Part shown: in pieces, positions 12,095 to 21,322 of the stretch
How positions within the stretch are numbered: position 1 is the stretch's first letter
How the letters are laid out: the number at the start of each line of letters is the position of its first letter
DNA from: Cylindrodendrum hubeiense
Lineage: Eukaryota > Ascomycota > Sordariomycetes > Hypocreales > Nectriaceae
DNA length: 64,000 nt
Assembly (NCBI GenBank): GCA_014621425.1
Contig: JAANBB010000114.1
Location: 37,321 to 101,320, forward strand
Direction: 5' to 3'
Program-made: the position numbers and the translations under genes
Notes under the pieces: generated by a model
What the model was told of the DNA's origin: nothing
Seen by the model: only the letters and a program-made list of their open reading frames with translations
Database searches by the model: none

Positions 12095-13060
12095 CTAATG
12101 CTCGATCTTGAGGGAGAAGTCTACGTGCGGTACCCCCTGGTGGATCGAACTGGTCGAGATAATGTCCACATCTAAAACACTGTTAGCCGTCCCAACCCAA
12201 TTCACGGGATGAGAGCATTCGTAGGAGGATTTAAACTCACCATTGCACACATAAGGCTCCACATTGTCCGGTCTCAGTCCTCCTGATACCTCGAGGAGGA
12301 AGTGTCGCTTGCCTTGCCATCGTTCCTTCAGACTCCGGGCGGCAATCTTCACACCGTCGCCGGTGAAGTTGTCAAGCATGACAACATCGGCACCCGCGTT
12401 GATGGCCTCGTCGGCCTCGGCCTCACTCTGTACCTCAACCTCGATCTTAACGCTGAATCCGGCGACCGATTTGGCGGCCTGAACGGCTTCGGTGATGCTG
12501 CCGCGGCTCCAGACGTGGTTGTCCTTGAGCATGACCATGGAGCTCAGGTCCATGCGGTGGGCGTCGGCGCCACCGACCAACATGCCGTATTTCTCAACGA
12601 GGCGGAAACCGGGGGTCGTCTTGCGAGTGCCGGCGAGGATTCCCTTATATCCTGCGGCGCGGACGCGCTTGACGAGGTCGCGACTGCAGCTAGCGATACC
12701 GGAGCAGCGGGCAAGCGAGTTGAGGGCAACGCGCTCACCGAGGAGAATGCCACGGACGGGGCCTCGGACGGTAGCAACGCGCATCTTGCCACCGTTTGCG
12801 GTCAGGTCGAGCTCGGTGCCCTCCTCGGCGTGCCACTCAACAGTGCAGCCGCACTGGGTGAAGACTTCATCGAAGAAGGGTCGGCCGGCGATGACGCCCG
12901 CGGATTTGCCCCAGAGGGTTGCGACACGTGGGGCCTCGCCAACGACGAAGCCGGCATAGTCCATGGACGGGGTGTCTTCGGCGAGCCAGGCGGTGACAGA
13001 AGTTTTCCATGACGGAGGGAGGAGGTCGGCTAGGCGGCCTTGAGCGGCGAAGGCGGCCAT
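12095..13060 (-). CDS. bna6: nicotinate-nucleotide pyrophosphorylase (quinolinate phosphoribosyltransferase)
   Basis: It converts quinolinate plus PRPP to nicotinate mononucleotide, CO2 and PPi, the entry step from the kynurenine pathway into NAD. Exons 13060-12241 and 12171-12095 give 298 residues, typical of the NadC/QPRT family. Visible motifs are [23 protein letters not shown], the KDNH of [29 protein letters not shown] and [11 protein letters not shown], then [23 protein letters not shown]. The single intron (12172-12240, donor GTGAGT, acceptor TTTTAG) is 69 bp, a multiple of three, with no in-frame stop. The unspliced message would therefore also read through. Spliced, the join YVCN-DVDIIS matches the family and is preferred. 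The gene is convergent with the amine oxidase, about 200 bp apart. Confidence 0.95.
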   Translation of the reverse strand: MAAFAAQGRLADLLPPSWKTSVTAWLAEDTPSMDYAGFVVGEAPRVATLWGKSAGVIAGRPFFDEVFTQCGCTVEWHAEEGTELDLTANGGKMRVATVRGPVRGILLGERVALNSLARCSGIASCSRDLVKRVRAAGYKGILAGTRKTTPGFRLVEKYGMLVGGADAHRMDLSSMVMLKDNHVWSRGSITEAVQAAKSVAGFSVKIEVEVQSEAEADEAINAGADVVMLDNFTGDGVKIAARSLKERWQGKRHFLLEVSGGLRPDNVEPYVCNGEFKSSYECSHPVNWVGTANSVLDVDIISTSSIHQGVPHVDFSLKIEH

Positions 13061-13524
13061 TGTGAAGGAAGGGAGTTGAAGGTAGTGGGAACGCGAGAAA
13101 GAGGTCTGGTGGGATTAGAGGAGAGGAAAGAGACTGCCTAGGGAGGAATTGGCGCTGGTGGTGATGTTGTATAGCACAGGCGACACGTCTTGAGCGGTTT
13201 GTGCTTGGTTAAGGGAGGTTCTCCGTAGAGCCGGGCGGGTTCTCGCGGATGGAGAGCGGAGGATGGAGGTGGGTGTTCGGGTGACGGAAGATGCATGTGG
13301 GGGAGAATGGAGGGGCAAGCGTGAATGGCGGGGTAGTTTGCCGACAGCGGATATTTAGTTTAAGGGCAGCTGCCACCAGTTGCCCACTGTCAATAGTCTG
13401 TCACGTCTCTAGCACAGTCTTCATTCCATGCCTGTAGCTCATAAAATTAAAATTATCATCATTGCGCTGCTTATCATGACAAAGAAGTGAAAATCGTGAC
13501 ATATATAGTGGTAACATGGATTGA
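13061..13524. other. intergenic, no feature seen
   Basis: This holds the upstream region of the QPRT gene and the 3' flank of the HsbA-like gene. I see no open frame with motifs. Confidence 0.5.
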
Positions 13525-14162
13525 TCAGAGCATTGACACCATGGCCTTATCCAGGGCTTCGTCAAGGGTTCTTTTGTTGTCTTTGGCAGTGACACACGAG
13601 GGAACACCGGCAATCACACCAGCAGACACGTCTTCCACGCCTCTCTTAAGCGCATGGAGGATATTGTCGATGACCGACGCTGCCGGACCTCCTGTGAGGA
13701 TACCGCCTTTGCTGGCAATGGTGTTTAGGAATTTCTGCTGGATCTTGGTGAACTTCGAAAGATTTGTTAGCTTTGCACCCGAGGAAAACTCCAATTGGGC
13801 TTGCCTTGTCGAATGAAGAGCAGATGTCGCCCTGGTCACTATCTCCTCCAATGCTGTCAAGACCACCCAGTGAATTTTGAACTTCTCCAGTGAGGAGGCC
13901 GATGATGTTCCGGGTATTAATGACGAGTCTCTGAGTACAGCTATTTAGCATCCAATGCCAATTTATTTTAGATTATAATCCCGCTTACTGGTACTGCTCC
14001 ACGATAGGAACTGCCGCCAATCGCCTCGGCGGTTTTGGTAGCATCATCGACCAAATCAGTGACCTTGCCAATGGACGTGGATATACCCTGAGCAGAGAGC
14101 GCGGCTTGGACTTGAGATGCAGCCAGAATGGCAAAGACTAATGTGAAGATGTTGAATTGCAT
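13525..14162 (-). CDS. HsbA-like secreted cell-wall protein, reading frame not fully resolved
   Basis: It resembles the fungal hydrophobic-surface-binding / cell-wall galactomannoprotein family. These are small secreted helical proteins that coat surfaces. Exon 1 (14162-13989, 58 residues) has a clear signal peptide (about residues 1-20, cut after VQA) and then a family-like helix (ISTSIGKVTDLVDDATKTAE). It ends at a good GTAAGC donor. The last part (to 13525) has family-like text: ALEEIVTRATSAL, SKFTKIQQKFLNTI, GGILTGG, VIDNILHALKRGVEDV and VPSC. The best acceptor (ACTCAG, exon from 13930) leads into a different frame from that ending. Joining them needs a weak alternative splice (for example a GTGGAG donor with the TAG acceptor at 13941) or implies a frameshift. 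It may be a functional gene with unusual splicing, a sequence error or a decaying copy. Confidence 0.6.
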
Positions 14163-15248
14163 GATGGGTAATTGAACAGTCCAAACGCACTGTCAATTGA
14201 GATGAGTTCAAGTGCTCATTCTGGAGGGCGATGCAGCGGAAAGTCGTTATTTAGGGGTTGTTTTGTATCTATCGTAGGCGCATCATTCCAGAATATACGC
14301 CATGCTACTTGGGGGGCAGCAAACAGCGGATCCTGCGCCTCCTCCCTACCTCCAGCATACCTGGATATACTCTGAAGATCAGATCTGCAGATGAGCCATG
14401 GTGAATTGGCAACTGACGACCAATAGATGGAGGTGGGAAGTCTGTCCTGGAATGGAGGGGGGGCCTGAGTATCTTGTATCATATTTGCCCATGGGGTCAA
14501 TGGTGCCCGGGCTGAACTAGGCCAAACGGGATAGAATTCAAGGCGATAGCTTCCAAATAGCCAATAGCCTTCGTTCTAGACTAGTCTGTTTTTGTTTCAC
14601 ACGATAAGTTCAGTGCTCAATGCCGTTGCTCTGCTGAGTTACAGCTGATGTTTTGTTTTGTTTCGGATCTACGAGACAATGCTCCCTGTCAATGCTCCCT
14701 GTCAATGCTTCTATGACGCCTTCCGACGCAGGATTGCAATTCATGTACAATACCTATACATATGTTGAAATCCTCTAAGCCATATACTCCATAAAAAGAT
14801 TATACTTCCATGACTTTGGAAAGTTTATACGTCACCGCTGCGATAGCCAACGGCTTGTGCCGCGTCAGCCGTGATTAAGGGATGTGAGTGGCGGCCCTGA
14901 TATGAAACATCAAAGTTCCCGAGGACAGTGGATATAATAGATTACGCGTTGTCTTAGTTGGTTGGATCGAGTACAGTCACTTTTCGAGCAGGAGGAGAAC
15001 AGTCAGGAGAGAATAGGAGCGCATCACGTGTGGTTCAGGTTTGCAATAAAGGTTGTCAAATGATTTTATACAGAATAAGATATGTCTGAAAAGGTCAGAG
15101 CAAAATCTATGTACACAAACAAAACGCCATCTAAGTAGATGCGATCTCAGAGCAGTCCGCGACAGACAGCAACTGGTGGAAAGGTCAACGAAGCCTCTGC
15201 GTCACAGACGCTGAGCAACAATGTCAGCCAAGCAATGCTTTTTCAAGC
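14163..15248. other. intergenic, no gene seen
   Basis: This lies upstream of the HsbA-like gene and at the 3' side of the AA9 gene. It contains the short tandem repeat at 14677-14710 and otherwise no supported feature. Confidence 0.5.
14677..14710. repeat. 13-bp tandem repeat, about 2.6 copies
   Basis: The unit caatgctccctgt occurs twice exactly (14677-14689 and 14690-14702), followed by a partial third copy. It is non-coding. Confidence 0.85.
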
Positions 15249-16316
15249 TTACTGGTTGTCGCTGAGCTTCTTGATGTTGCGGCGAGCGTTGCGGCGGCGG
15301 CGGCGACGGCTGGAGCAGCCGGTGCTGGGGGTGCCGGTGCTGGTGGCAACGGGGGCCTCGCTCTCAACCTGGGTAGCGGCAGCAGAGGTGACGATGGTGG
15401 AGAAGGTGGGGACGATGCTGGTCTCAACAGCAGCGGGCTCGGTGGTGACAGCGGCCTGAGCAGCGGAGGTGGTGGTGGCGATCACGGCCTCGGCAACGGA
15501 GGTGGTGGCGGCGGCGGCGGCGGAGGTGGCAACAGCAGCCTTGGTGGTAGCGGCGGCGGCCTTGGTGGTGGTGGCAACAGCAGTGTTGCTGCCGCCGCTG
15601 GAGCCGGAGCCGGTCCAGACATCAGGGCCGGGGATGGTGTAGCTGGTGAACGAACCGTAGAGGTTGAACAGGATGCCGGGGTCAGAGTAGGTGTAACCAG
15701 TGTTGAAGTCGAAGGCCTCATCGGGGACGTCGCTGCCAGATCCGGTGATCTCGAACTGGATGCAAGAGGGGTAGAACTGGGCACCACGGGCGGAGTTGGC
15801 GTTGTAGGCGGTGTCACTCTCGTGGAGAGCAATGATCTCCTGGCGGATCAGGTACTTGCCAGCGGCAAGACCGGAAGGCAGGGTGAAATCAGCCTTGCCA
15901 CCAGCGGCGATGAGCTTGTCAACAGCCCACTCAGAGCCATCGTAGCCATCCTCAGCAATCTTGGTCCAGAGAGCACCGGTACCGTCGGTCTCAGTGTACT
16001 CAGCGATGTAAGTGATGATGGGACCCTTGTGGGAAGCGGCAATGATGTCGTCGGCACGGTTGTCGTGGTACCACTCGAAGGTGAGCTCGTCACCAGCGGC
16101 GGCAGTGACGAAGTCGGCGACGGGGGTGCCGCCGTTGACGTTGCAGACAATGTCGGCGCTGGTGAGGTCCTTGACGGGGTTGTTGTTGGCAGGGCTTCGG
16201 ATGTAAGCCGATCGGCCATCACCCTGATCGACGCCGTTGACCCAGACGCCGTAGACTTGGGCGTGGGCAGCAACAGTGCTGGCCATGGCCAGGGCGGAAG
16301 CAACGGTGTAACGCAT
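15249..16316 (-). CDS. AA9 lytic polysaccharide monooxygenase with S/T/A-rich linker and polybasic C-terminus
   Basis: It is a copper enzyme that oxidatively cleaves cellulose or related beta-glucans outside the cell. It has 355 residues in one exon. The start at 16316 gives signal peptide residues 1-17, so cleavage exposes His18 (HAQVYGVWVNG), the first histidine-brace ligand. The second is His96 (ASHKGP). Axial Tyr182 with Gln180 lies in GAQFYPSC, and His165 in RQEIIALHES is the usual second-sphere His. The catalytic domain runs to about residue 235. An Ala/Thr/Ser-rich linker follows, likely O-glycosylated. Where many AA9s carry a CBM1 or nothing, this one ends with CSSRRRRRRNARRNIKK and six more residues. 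An in-frame Met 29 codons upstream (16403) is rejected because it would bury the signal peptide. Confidence 0.96.
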   Translation of the reverse strand: MRYTVASALAMASTVAAHAQVYGVWVNGVDQGDGRSAYIRSPANNNPVKDLTSADIVCNVNGGTPVADFVTAAAGDELTFEWYHDNRADDIIAASHKGPIITYIAEYTETDGTGALWTKIAEDGYDGSEWAVDKLIAAGGKADFTLPSGLAAGKYLIRQEIIALHESDTAYNANSARGAQFYPSCIQFEITGSGSDVPDEAFDFNTGYTYSDPGILFNLYGSFTSYTIPGPDVWTGSGSSGGSNTAVATTTKAAAATTKAAVATSAAAAATTSVAEAVIATTTSAAQAAVTTEPAAVETSIVPTFSTIVTSAAATQVESEAPVATSTGTPSTGCSSRRRRRRNARRNIKKLSDNQ

Positions 16317-16550
16317 GTTGATAGATGGTTTGTGTTTGTTGGGTTGGTGTGTGTGTTGTAAATGACTGGATGAAGCGAAGGTCACTGGGATATTCGGCTT
16401 CAATTGGTTTGAGTGAATGAATGGTTGGCACAGCCAATAGAAAGAAAGTTAAGATGAAAGAGAGAGAGACAAGCAACGACAACGGACTGGTTTGCAAGGA
16501 CGAGTGTAAAGAGAGAGGGAGTAGATGGTTGAGGGACCGCCAGCTTCGAC

Positions 16551-16557
16551 TTATATA
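16551..16557 (-). promoter_or_regulatory. candidate TATA box of the AA9 gene
   Basis: On the minus strand the sequence reads TATATAA, about 235 bp upstream of the AA9 start codon. Secreted hydrolase genes often have such boxes. The evidence is motif and position only. Confidence 0.4.
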
Positions 16558-19109
16558 TCGAGATGAAGCTCCTGGCCAAGGCGTCACTCCACCACACCGG
16601 CCTCACCACACCTCCCTACCGGCCATCTCGGTTCCAATGGAACAAAAGAATTCCCAACAAGGATGATCCACAAGTTCCGCAGTCCAGGATGATGGCTTCA
16701 CTGCAACATGGCCGCTGAGGTGGTGCCAAGGCGCACTTCAGACATGGAGCGTAGGGGATCTAGCCCGGGCGGGACATGTGGCCGTGGCTCTCAGGGCTAT
16801 GGCCCCTAAGCGACCCTCGCAGGGCGGCAGTTTGCAGGTAATCTAGATAGAATCCGGCTGGCTACTGCGCGAATCTCCTGGGCGAGATCCTGGGCTCAGG
16901 GCAATACCGAGAGGGCTTCGCGGTGCGGTGGTGGCGCTGGGAGCGCTGGGAGCGCAGCCAGCATGGTTGCGGGCCCATTTCCGTCTGCCCCTGGCGAGCG
17001 GAGGTCATCTCAAGCGCTGTTCAGGGCCTCCCAGCTCCCAGAGTGGGCCGTGCCACTTTTATCCCCGGGCTGCCATGAACATGATAGACGGAAAAATGGG
17101 GAGCGTCAAAAGCGAAACCCGGCCGTTAGTTGGCTCCCAGCAAGCTCAGAGGCGCCGGGGGGTGCTTAACCGACCTGGCCTCCCCTCCCTGCGGCCTCGG
17201 TTTGAGCCTCACCGGGATGAGGTATTCCCCACCCATCATTGGACAATTGGTGGGTGCTGAAACCCGGTCCTCCTGATCGCTGCAACCCCTCGGGTCCCTT
17301 CAATCACGGGAGAATCGCTATTGGAAATCTAGCGCCGGCCCCGCTGACTGCTAGCCACGATTCCCAGGCACGATTCCCAGGCCCCCGGCGACCAAAGACG
17401 ACCAGGCGCCTTCATACGGACGGCGAGGCGCCCGAGTCTCCATGCCTCCCTGTCCCTCCCGGTCCCTGCCAGCATTACTCTATTCTCCTCGCGACCGCTT
17501 CGGGGGGCGTTCCACTCGAGGAAACGGTGTGCCCCGCCCGCCCCTGAGGATCTCGTCCATCTACTGAGCTTGTCGCCCAATCCCCTCCCCATATGCTGTT
17601 TGGACTTGCTTTGGCTTCGGGATAGACTCAGCTCACACCTGAAACGACGCGAAAATCATCTGATCAACGGGGGGGACGCCGAGCTTTGCTTGCGAGGCCA
17701 CCGCAGGTTGAAATACAGAGTGAAACTTCGTGGTCTGACGGGCGGAAAATTTATTTATCAAACATCAGCGTTTAACGGAGAGCATCGTTTCGATGAAACA
17801 GCCATGAGTATCCATCCAGGCAGTTGAAGTTTTTTCTGCATGAGCTGTTCAATCTGACGATGCCAAGCGGGGTGCGAAGCGGCAGCGATGATTCTTGTTT
17901 GCATCAAATAGAGGCGAAGAGCGATGCCCAATCCATCCCAGACCCTGTATATATATGTGATGGCTATTCTGACCATCGGGAAATTCGGGCTCCGTCCATT
18001 GCGGTGACTCAAGAGAGCCAGCGAGAGATTTCGCAATCTCCACAGGTCAATTCAACTAGACGGCGCGCATGCAAGGGAGTTCCAAAACCAATGGCATGGG
18101 GATCGCTTGCATTTCCCTCAATGACCTCCGGGGAGGGCCAAATTGGCTCGGAGAAAGAGGGGGGACGTTTCGTTTGAAGGGTTTCAGGATATTTCATCAT
18201 TCTGGCGTGATGGCACACCCTCATAAACAAGGGCCATCTTCAACATGTGGAATTACTCGCTTTCATCCAACGCATCGTGGGACGCCTGTAATCTTGAACT
18301 GAATCTTTATGCTTAAAAGGCCATTAAGCTCATCAGTATGCTTCAGTCAACGAGAATTATTTTTAAGGTTATTCGATGCAACAGGGACAAAGTTGATTGG
18401 CACTAGTCGATCTCCTGACCAGGGTGCCGGCGCATCACAGACTCGCAAAGGGTCGGATCCACGGCAACAAAAGTCATCCTTACCCTACACATTCATTGTC
18501 ACAATCCAAGCGATTCCACAACGAATGAGTAAATTAAATAAATACATGTGAAGAAATTAAAGATGCCATTCTCCCTTTAGCTTTTAGCAGTGAGTGGTTT
18601 AGACGCACAACCACCTGGGCTGCCTGCACTGCCGCTCTCGGCTCCTTGCCAAATCCTAAGAAAGAAATCATGTACTTGGTTTCTCGGGATTTAGCCGTAG
18701 TCATGTAAATGACCATATTTACTCCATCAAGTCGAGTTCGGTAACATAATTATTATTCGGTCGGCTAGTCTCCTTAAATATCCTCCCAGGTAGATCGAAG
18801 CGGCGCAATAGATCATATGCAGCAATGACACGATTAGGTTCCACGCCCAGCACAAGAAGATCTCAACCCGAAATCCACAAAGTTTCCCACCTCCATGGTG
18901 TGCAATTTTTGTTGTAAGAAGCATGATAAACCTTTTCTCCGACCCTGATGAAGTTGTCTAGCTTTTTTTCTGACGCCGATATTTTTACGTCCTGGGGGCC
19001 TACAAAAGATCCCCACCACGAGCAAGTCTTTCCCTTCTTGACTACCAAGTCATTTAACAACTATGCTCGTCCAGACTCGGTTCGATTCGCAATAAATTCA
19101 TTCTTCGCT
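16558..19109. other. intergenic, no gene seen
   Basis: This is the divergent region between the AA9 gene and the F-box-like gene. It is GC-rich to about 17.7 kb and AT-richer after. It holds a 13-bp direct repeat (cacgattcccagg, 17356-17368 and 17369-17381). The open frames are short and lack motifs. Confidence 0.5.
17356..17381. repeat. perfect 13-bp tandem duplication
   Basis: cacgattcccagg occurs twice head to tail in non-coding sequence. Confidence 0.85.
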
Positions 19110-20261
19110 ATGACTAGTCCAGTCTCTATTACAAGTTTCCCCAACGAACTTCAGGACTTCATATGGCGCTTTGCCGCGGAGGTCGGCGATTGTAACGGAC
19201 TGTTGAGATGTTCTCGAGAGACGAGGCGCGGATATCTTCGTCATTTTATCCAACTTACAGACGATGTACGAGAGCTCAAAAGACTGAGAATTTGGGTGGA
19301 CTCAACATACGTACATGGCGCATGGTTGAAGCTCGAATATTCTTGGTCCATGGGTGGTCAAACGCACCGTAATGTCAAAGCAGTCCAGGATATGGACGAT
19401 CCTCTTGCTAAGCGACTCATGAAGATTAAGTCGGTGGAGGAATTCGAAATTAGGATCCACGCCCCACGACAGGGTCATTTCCCGAGCGCCTTGTTGATGA
19501 TGCTCGCCAAGGTTAACGAGGCTTATCGCATTATCCGGACAATGTCTCCAATCCTCGACTTTGAACCACGGGAAACATTTGAAAGCTGCCGGCCGTATTC
19601 CAGACAATACGTGAACAGTTCGACTACCATCTCATTCACGACCGAGTGCCCTCAGTCTCCGCAGGCTGACCAGGAAAGAAGGCCATTTTGGGAGTGTCGA
19701 TCAGATCATGATCTCGTGGATGCACAAATGAAGCTGCCTATTCATCTGAGAGCTGTCGAACCATTGTTCTATGAGTACTTCCTAGTAAGCATTCCACCTT
19801 GGTTTGAAATCGATCCGAAAATCCAGTTTCTCACTTGGCCTCGGCCCCGCGCTTCTACGTTTGTCTGGGGATCTGGGAGTGGTGGGGTTTCCAAGCAGAT
19901 GACGCAAAGAGAGATCACAAACCCAGTAACTCATCATCGAAACGGGCGTGACGCAATTGCCGCCTTGGCCGCTAAAATGGCTAAAACTAGGAGATCCCAA
20001 CCGATGGTGGACATCAGCGAGCCTCCCGGTATTTTTAGAACGTGGGCCTCCATCGAGGCACACTATACATACTTGATAGGCCGATTCGCCTCGCCTCGCT
20101 TGAATCGTCCACCGGAAGCAATTGAGGAGCCCTTGAATATTCTCCGCCTTCACCGCTCCAAGACGATTGGTGGTTCGATGGAAAATTTCTTCCTTCTGCT
20201 AGGTGAAAGGAGGGGGCTATTTCTTAAAGACAGTGCACGTCATCCATTTCAATTGATTTAG
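19110..20261 (+). CDS. hypothetical protein with N-terminal F-box-like motif
   Basis: Function is not known. The intronless frame is 383 residues from the Met at 19110; the frame stays open to an earlier Met at 18948 (437 residues). I chose 19110 because it places the start just before the motif ITSFPNELQDFIWRFAAEV. That motif resembles the F-box-like opening (LPxELxxxIW) common in large families of ascomycete proteins. The next helix (NGLLRCSRETRRGYLRHF) fits the pattern of such proteins, in which the rest of the chain is poorly conserved. Later features are WPRPRASTFVWGSGSGG and a C-terminal basic segment. There is no signal peptide or membrane span. If the motif is a true F-box, the protein would recruit substrates to an SCF ubiquitin ligase, but this is inference. 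Confidence 0.7.
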   Translation: MTSPVSITSFPNELQDFIWRFAAEVGDCNGLLRCSRETRRGYLRHFIQLTDDVRELKRLRIWVDSTYVHGAWLKLEYSWSMGGQTHRNVKAVQDMDDPLAKRLMKIKSVEEFEIRIHAPRQGHFPSALLMMLAKVNEAYRIIRTMSPILDFEPRETFESCRPYSRQYVNSSTTISFTTECPQSPQADQERRPFWECRSDHDLVDAQMKLPIHLRAVEPLFYEYFLVSIPPWFEIDPKIQFLTWPRPRASTFVWGSGSGGVSKQMTQREITNPVTHHRNGRDAIAALAAKMAKTRRSQPMVDISEPPGIFRTWASIEAHYTYLIGRFASPRLNRPPEAIEEPLNILRLHRSKTIGGSMENFFLLLGERRGLFLKDSARHPFQLI

Positions 20262-21067
20262 ACCTCTAGAACCCTTTGTAGGTCACACAATTTGCTGGAA
20301 ATATGACCAGAGCATAGCATTGGTCAGCTTTATTGGAACAAATGTTCTCGGAATATGTGGCTGGGAAAGAAATATGCTTGGACTTCGATACCGGCAACAG
20401 CGGGTCATTTTGGTCGCTTACACAACACGACATATTCATACAATGCTAATTTTTTTGCATAATTTCAACTCCAGGGATCTTAACTAATTTACCAAGAGCC
20501 GTGCCAAGAGATTTACGTGGGACTTCACCGCCTCGGTAAGCATATTGGTTGAAGCTAAGGCCACTCTCGTATGAATCCTGGTCGGGGCTTCGTATCGAAG
20601 ACTCTTTCTCGAAGCAAAGTGCGAGGAATTTGGTCAGTCCCGGGCAGCATGTGTCTCCTTCAACTGATTCTTTCGTTGACGAATTAGGGATTCCCACGGG
20701 ATTGACTCCTCTTGACTTGCACTAACCTAGGATATGCTCCAGCAGGTCTGGCCCGGATCGGACCTTTGTTGGTCTACATACGCATGTATGTACATCAACT
20801 TGGCAGAAACAAGAGTATTGTTGCGTCAAATTAGGAAATTTTATGCATAGCTATGTCTCCCTTGCCTACTCGCAATCTACATGCCTCTGAGATCTGCATT
20901 AGTCTCTTGACTATAATCTAATGCTGAGGTCGCAATTCGCCGACCTTTCGAAGCAACCTGCCATGGATGATTTGGTTGCCGGATCACCATAAGTGCGAGC
21001 GTTAATAATAATTAACGGATGGACGAAAAACATTCCTTACTCGGCTGTCTGTTGTGGTCGCTGCAGA

Positions 21068-21322
21068 ATGAAGTTGCCCATGTTTGTGCCCTGTGCTGTG
21101 CTGACTCCGGCAGCCCTGGCTGTGCCAGCAGTTCACTCTCAAGACATAACAGCCGATGTAGAGATCCAATTTTCTCAACTGACTGAGGAAATACAGATGA
21201 GGGCTCTTGTCACTCCTGATGAGTGGGGAAGTGATCTACGCAAACGCGTTCGGATGCCCAGCCGCACCTCGACAACATTACGTTTCGCAGAGAACAGTAT
21301 GTTAATATCGCGTTTCTGGTAA
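21068..21322 (+). CDS. possible small secreted protein (weak)
   Basis: From the Met at 21068 the frame reads MKLPMFVPCAVLTPAALAVP and AVHSQDI, which resembles a signal peptide with cleavage near AVHS-Q. A further polar stretch of about 60 residues follows to the stop. A GTATGT donor at about 21299 suggests the coding region could continue in a further exon that I could not place. Without a homologue this remains speculative; it may be a chance open frame. Confidence 0.2.
   Translation: MKLPMFVPCAVLTPAALAVPAVHSQDITADVEIQFSQLTEEIQMRALVTPDEWGSDLRKRVRMPSRTSTTLRFAENSMLISRFW

Noticed and set aside
12302..13012. 236-residue + strand frame
   Set aside because: It lies wholly opposite the quinolinate phosphoribosyltransferase exon, whose family motifs are clear.
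15822..16361. 179-residue + strand frame rich in Val, Gly and Ser
   Set aside because: It is antisense to the AA9 catalytic domain and is a codon-bias shadow.
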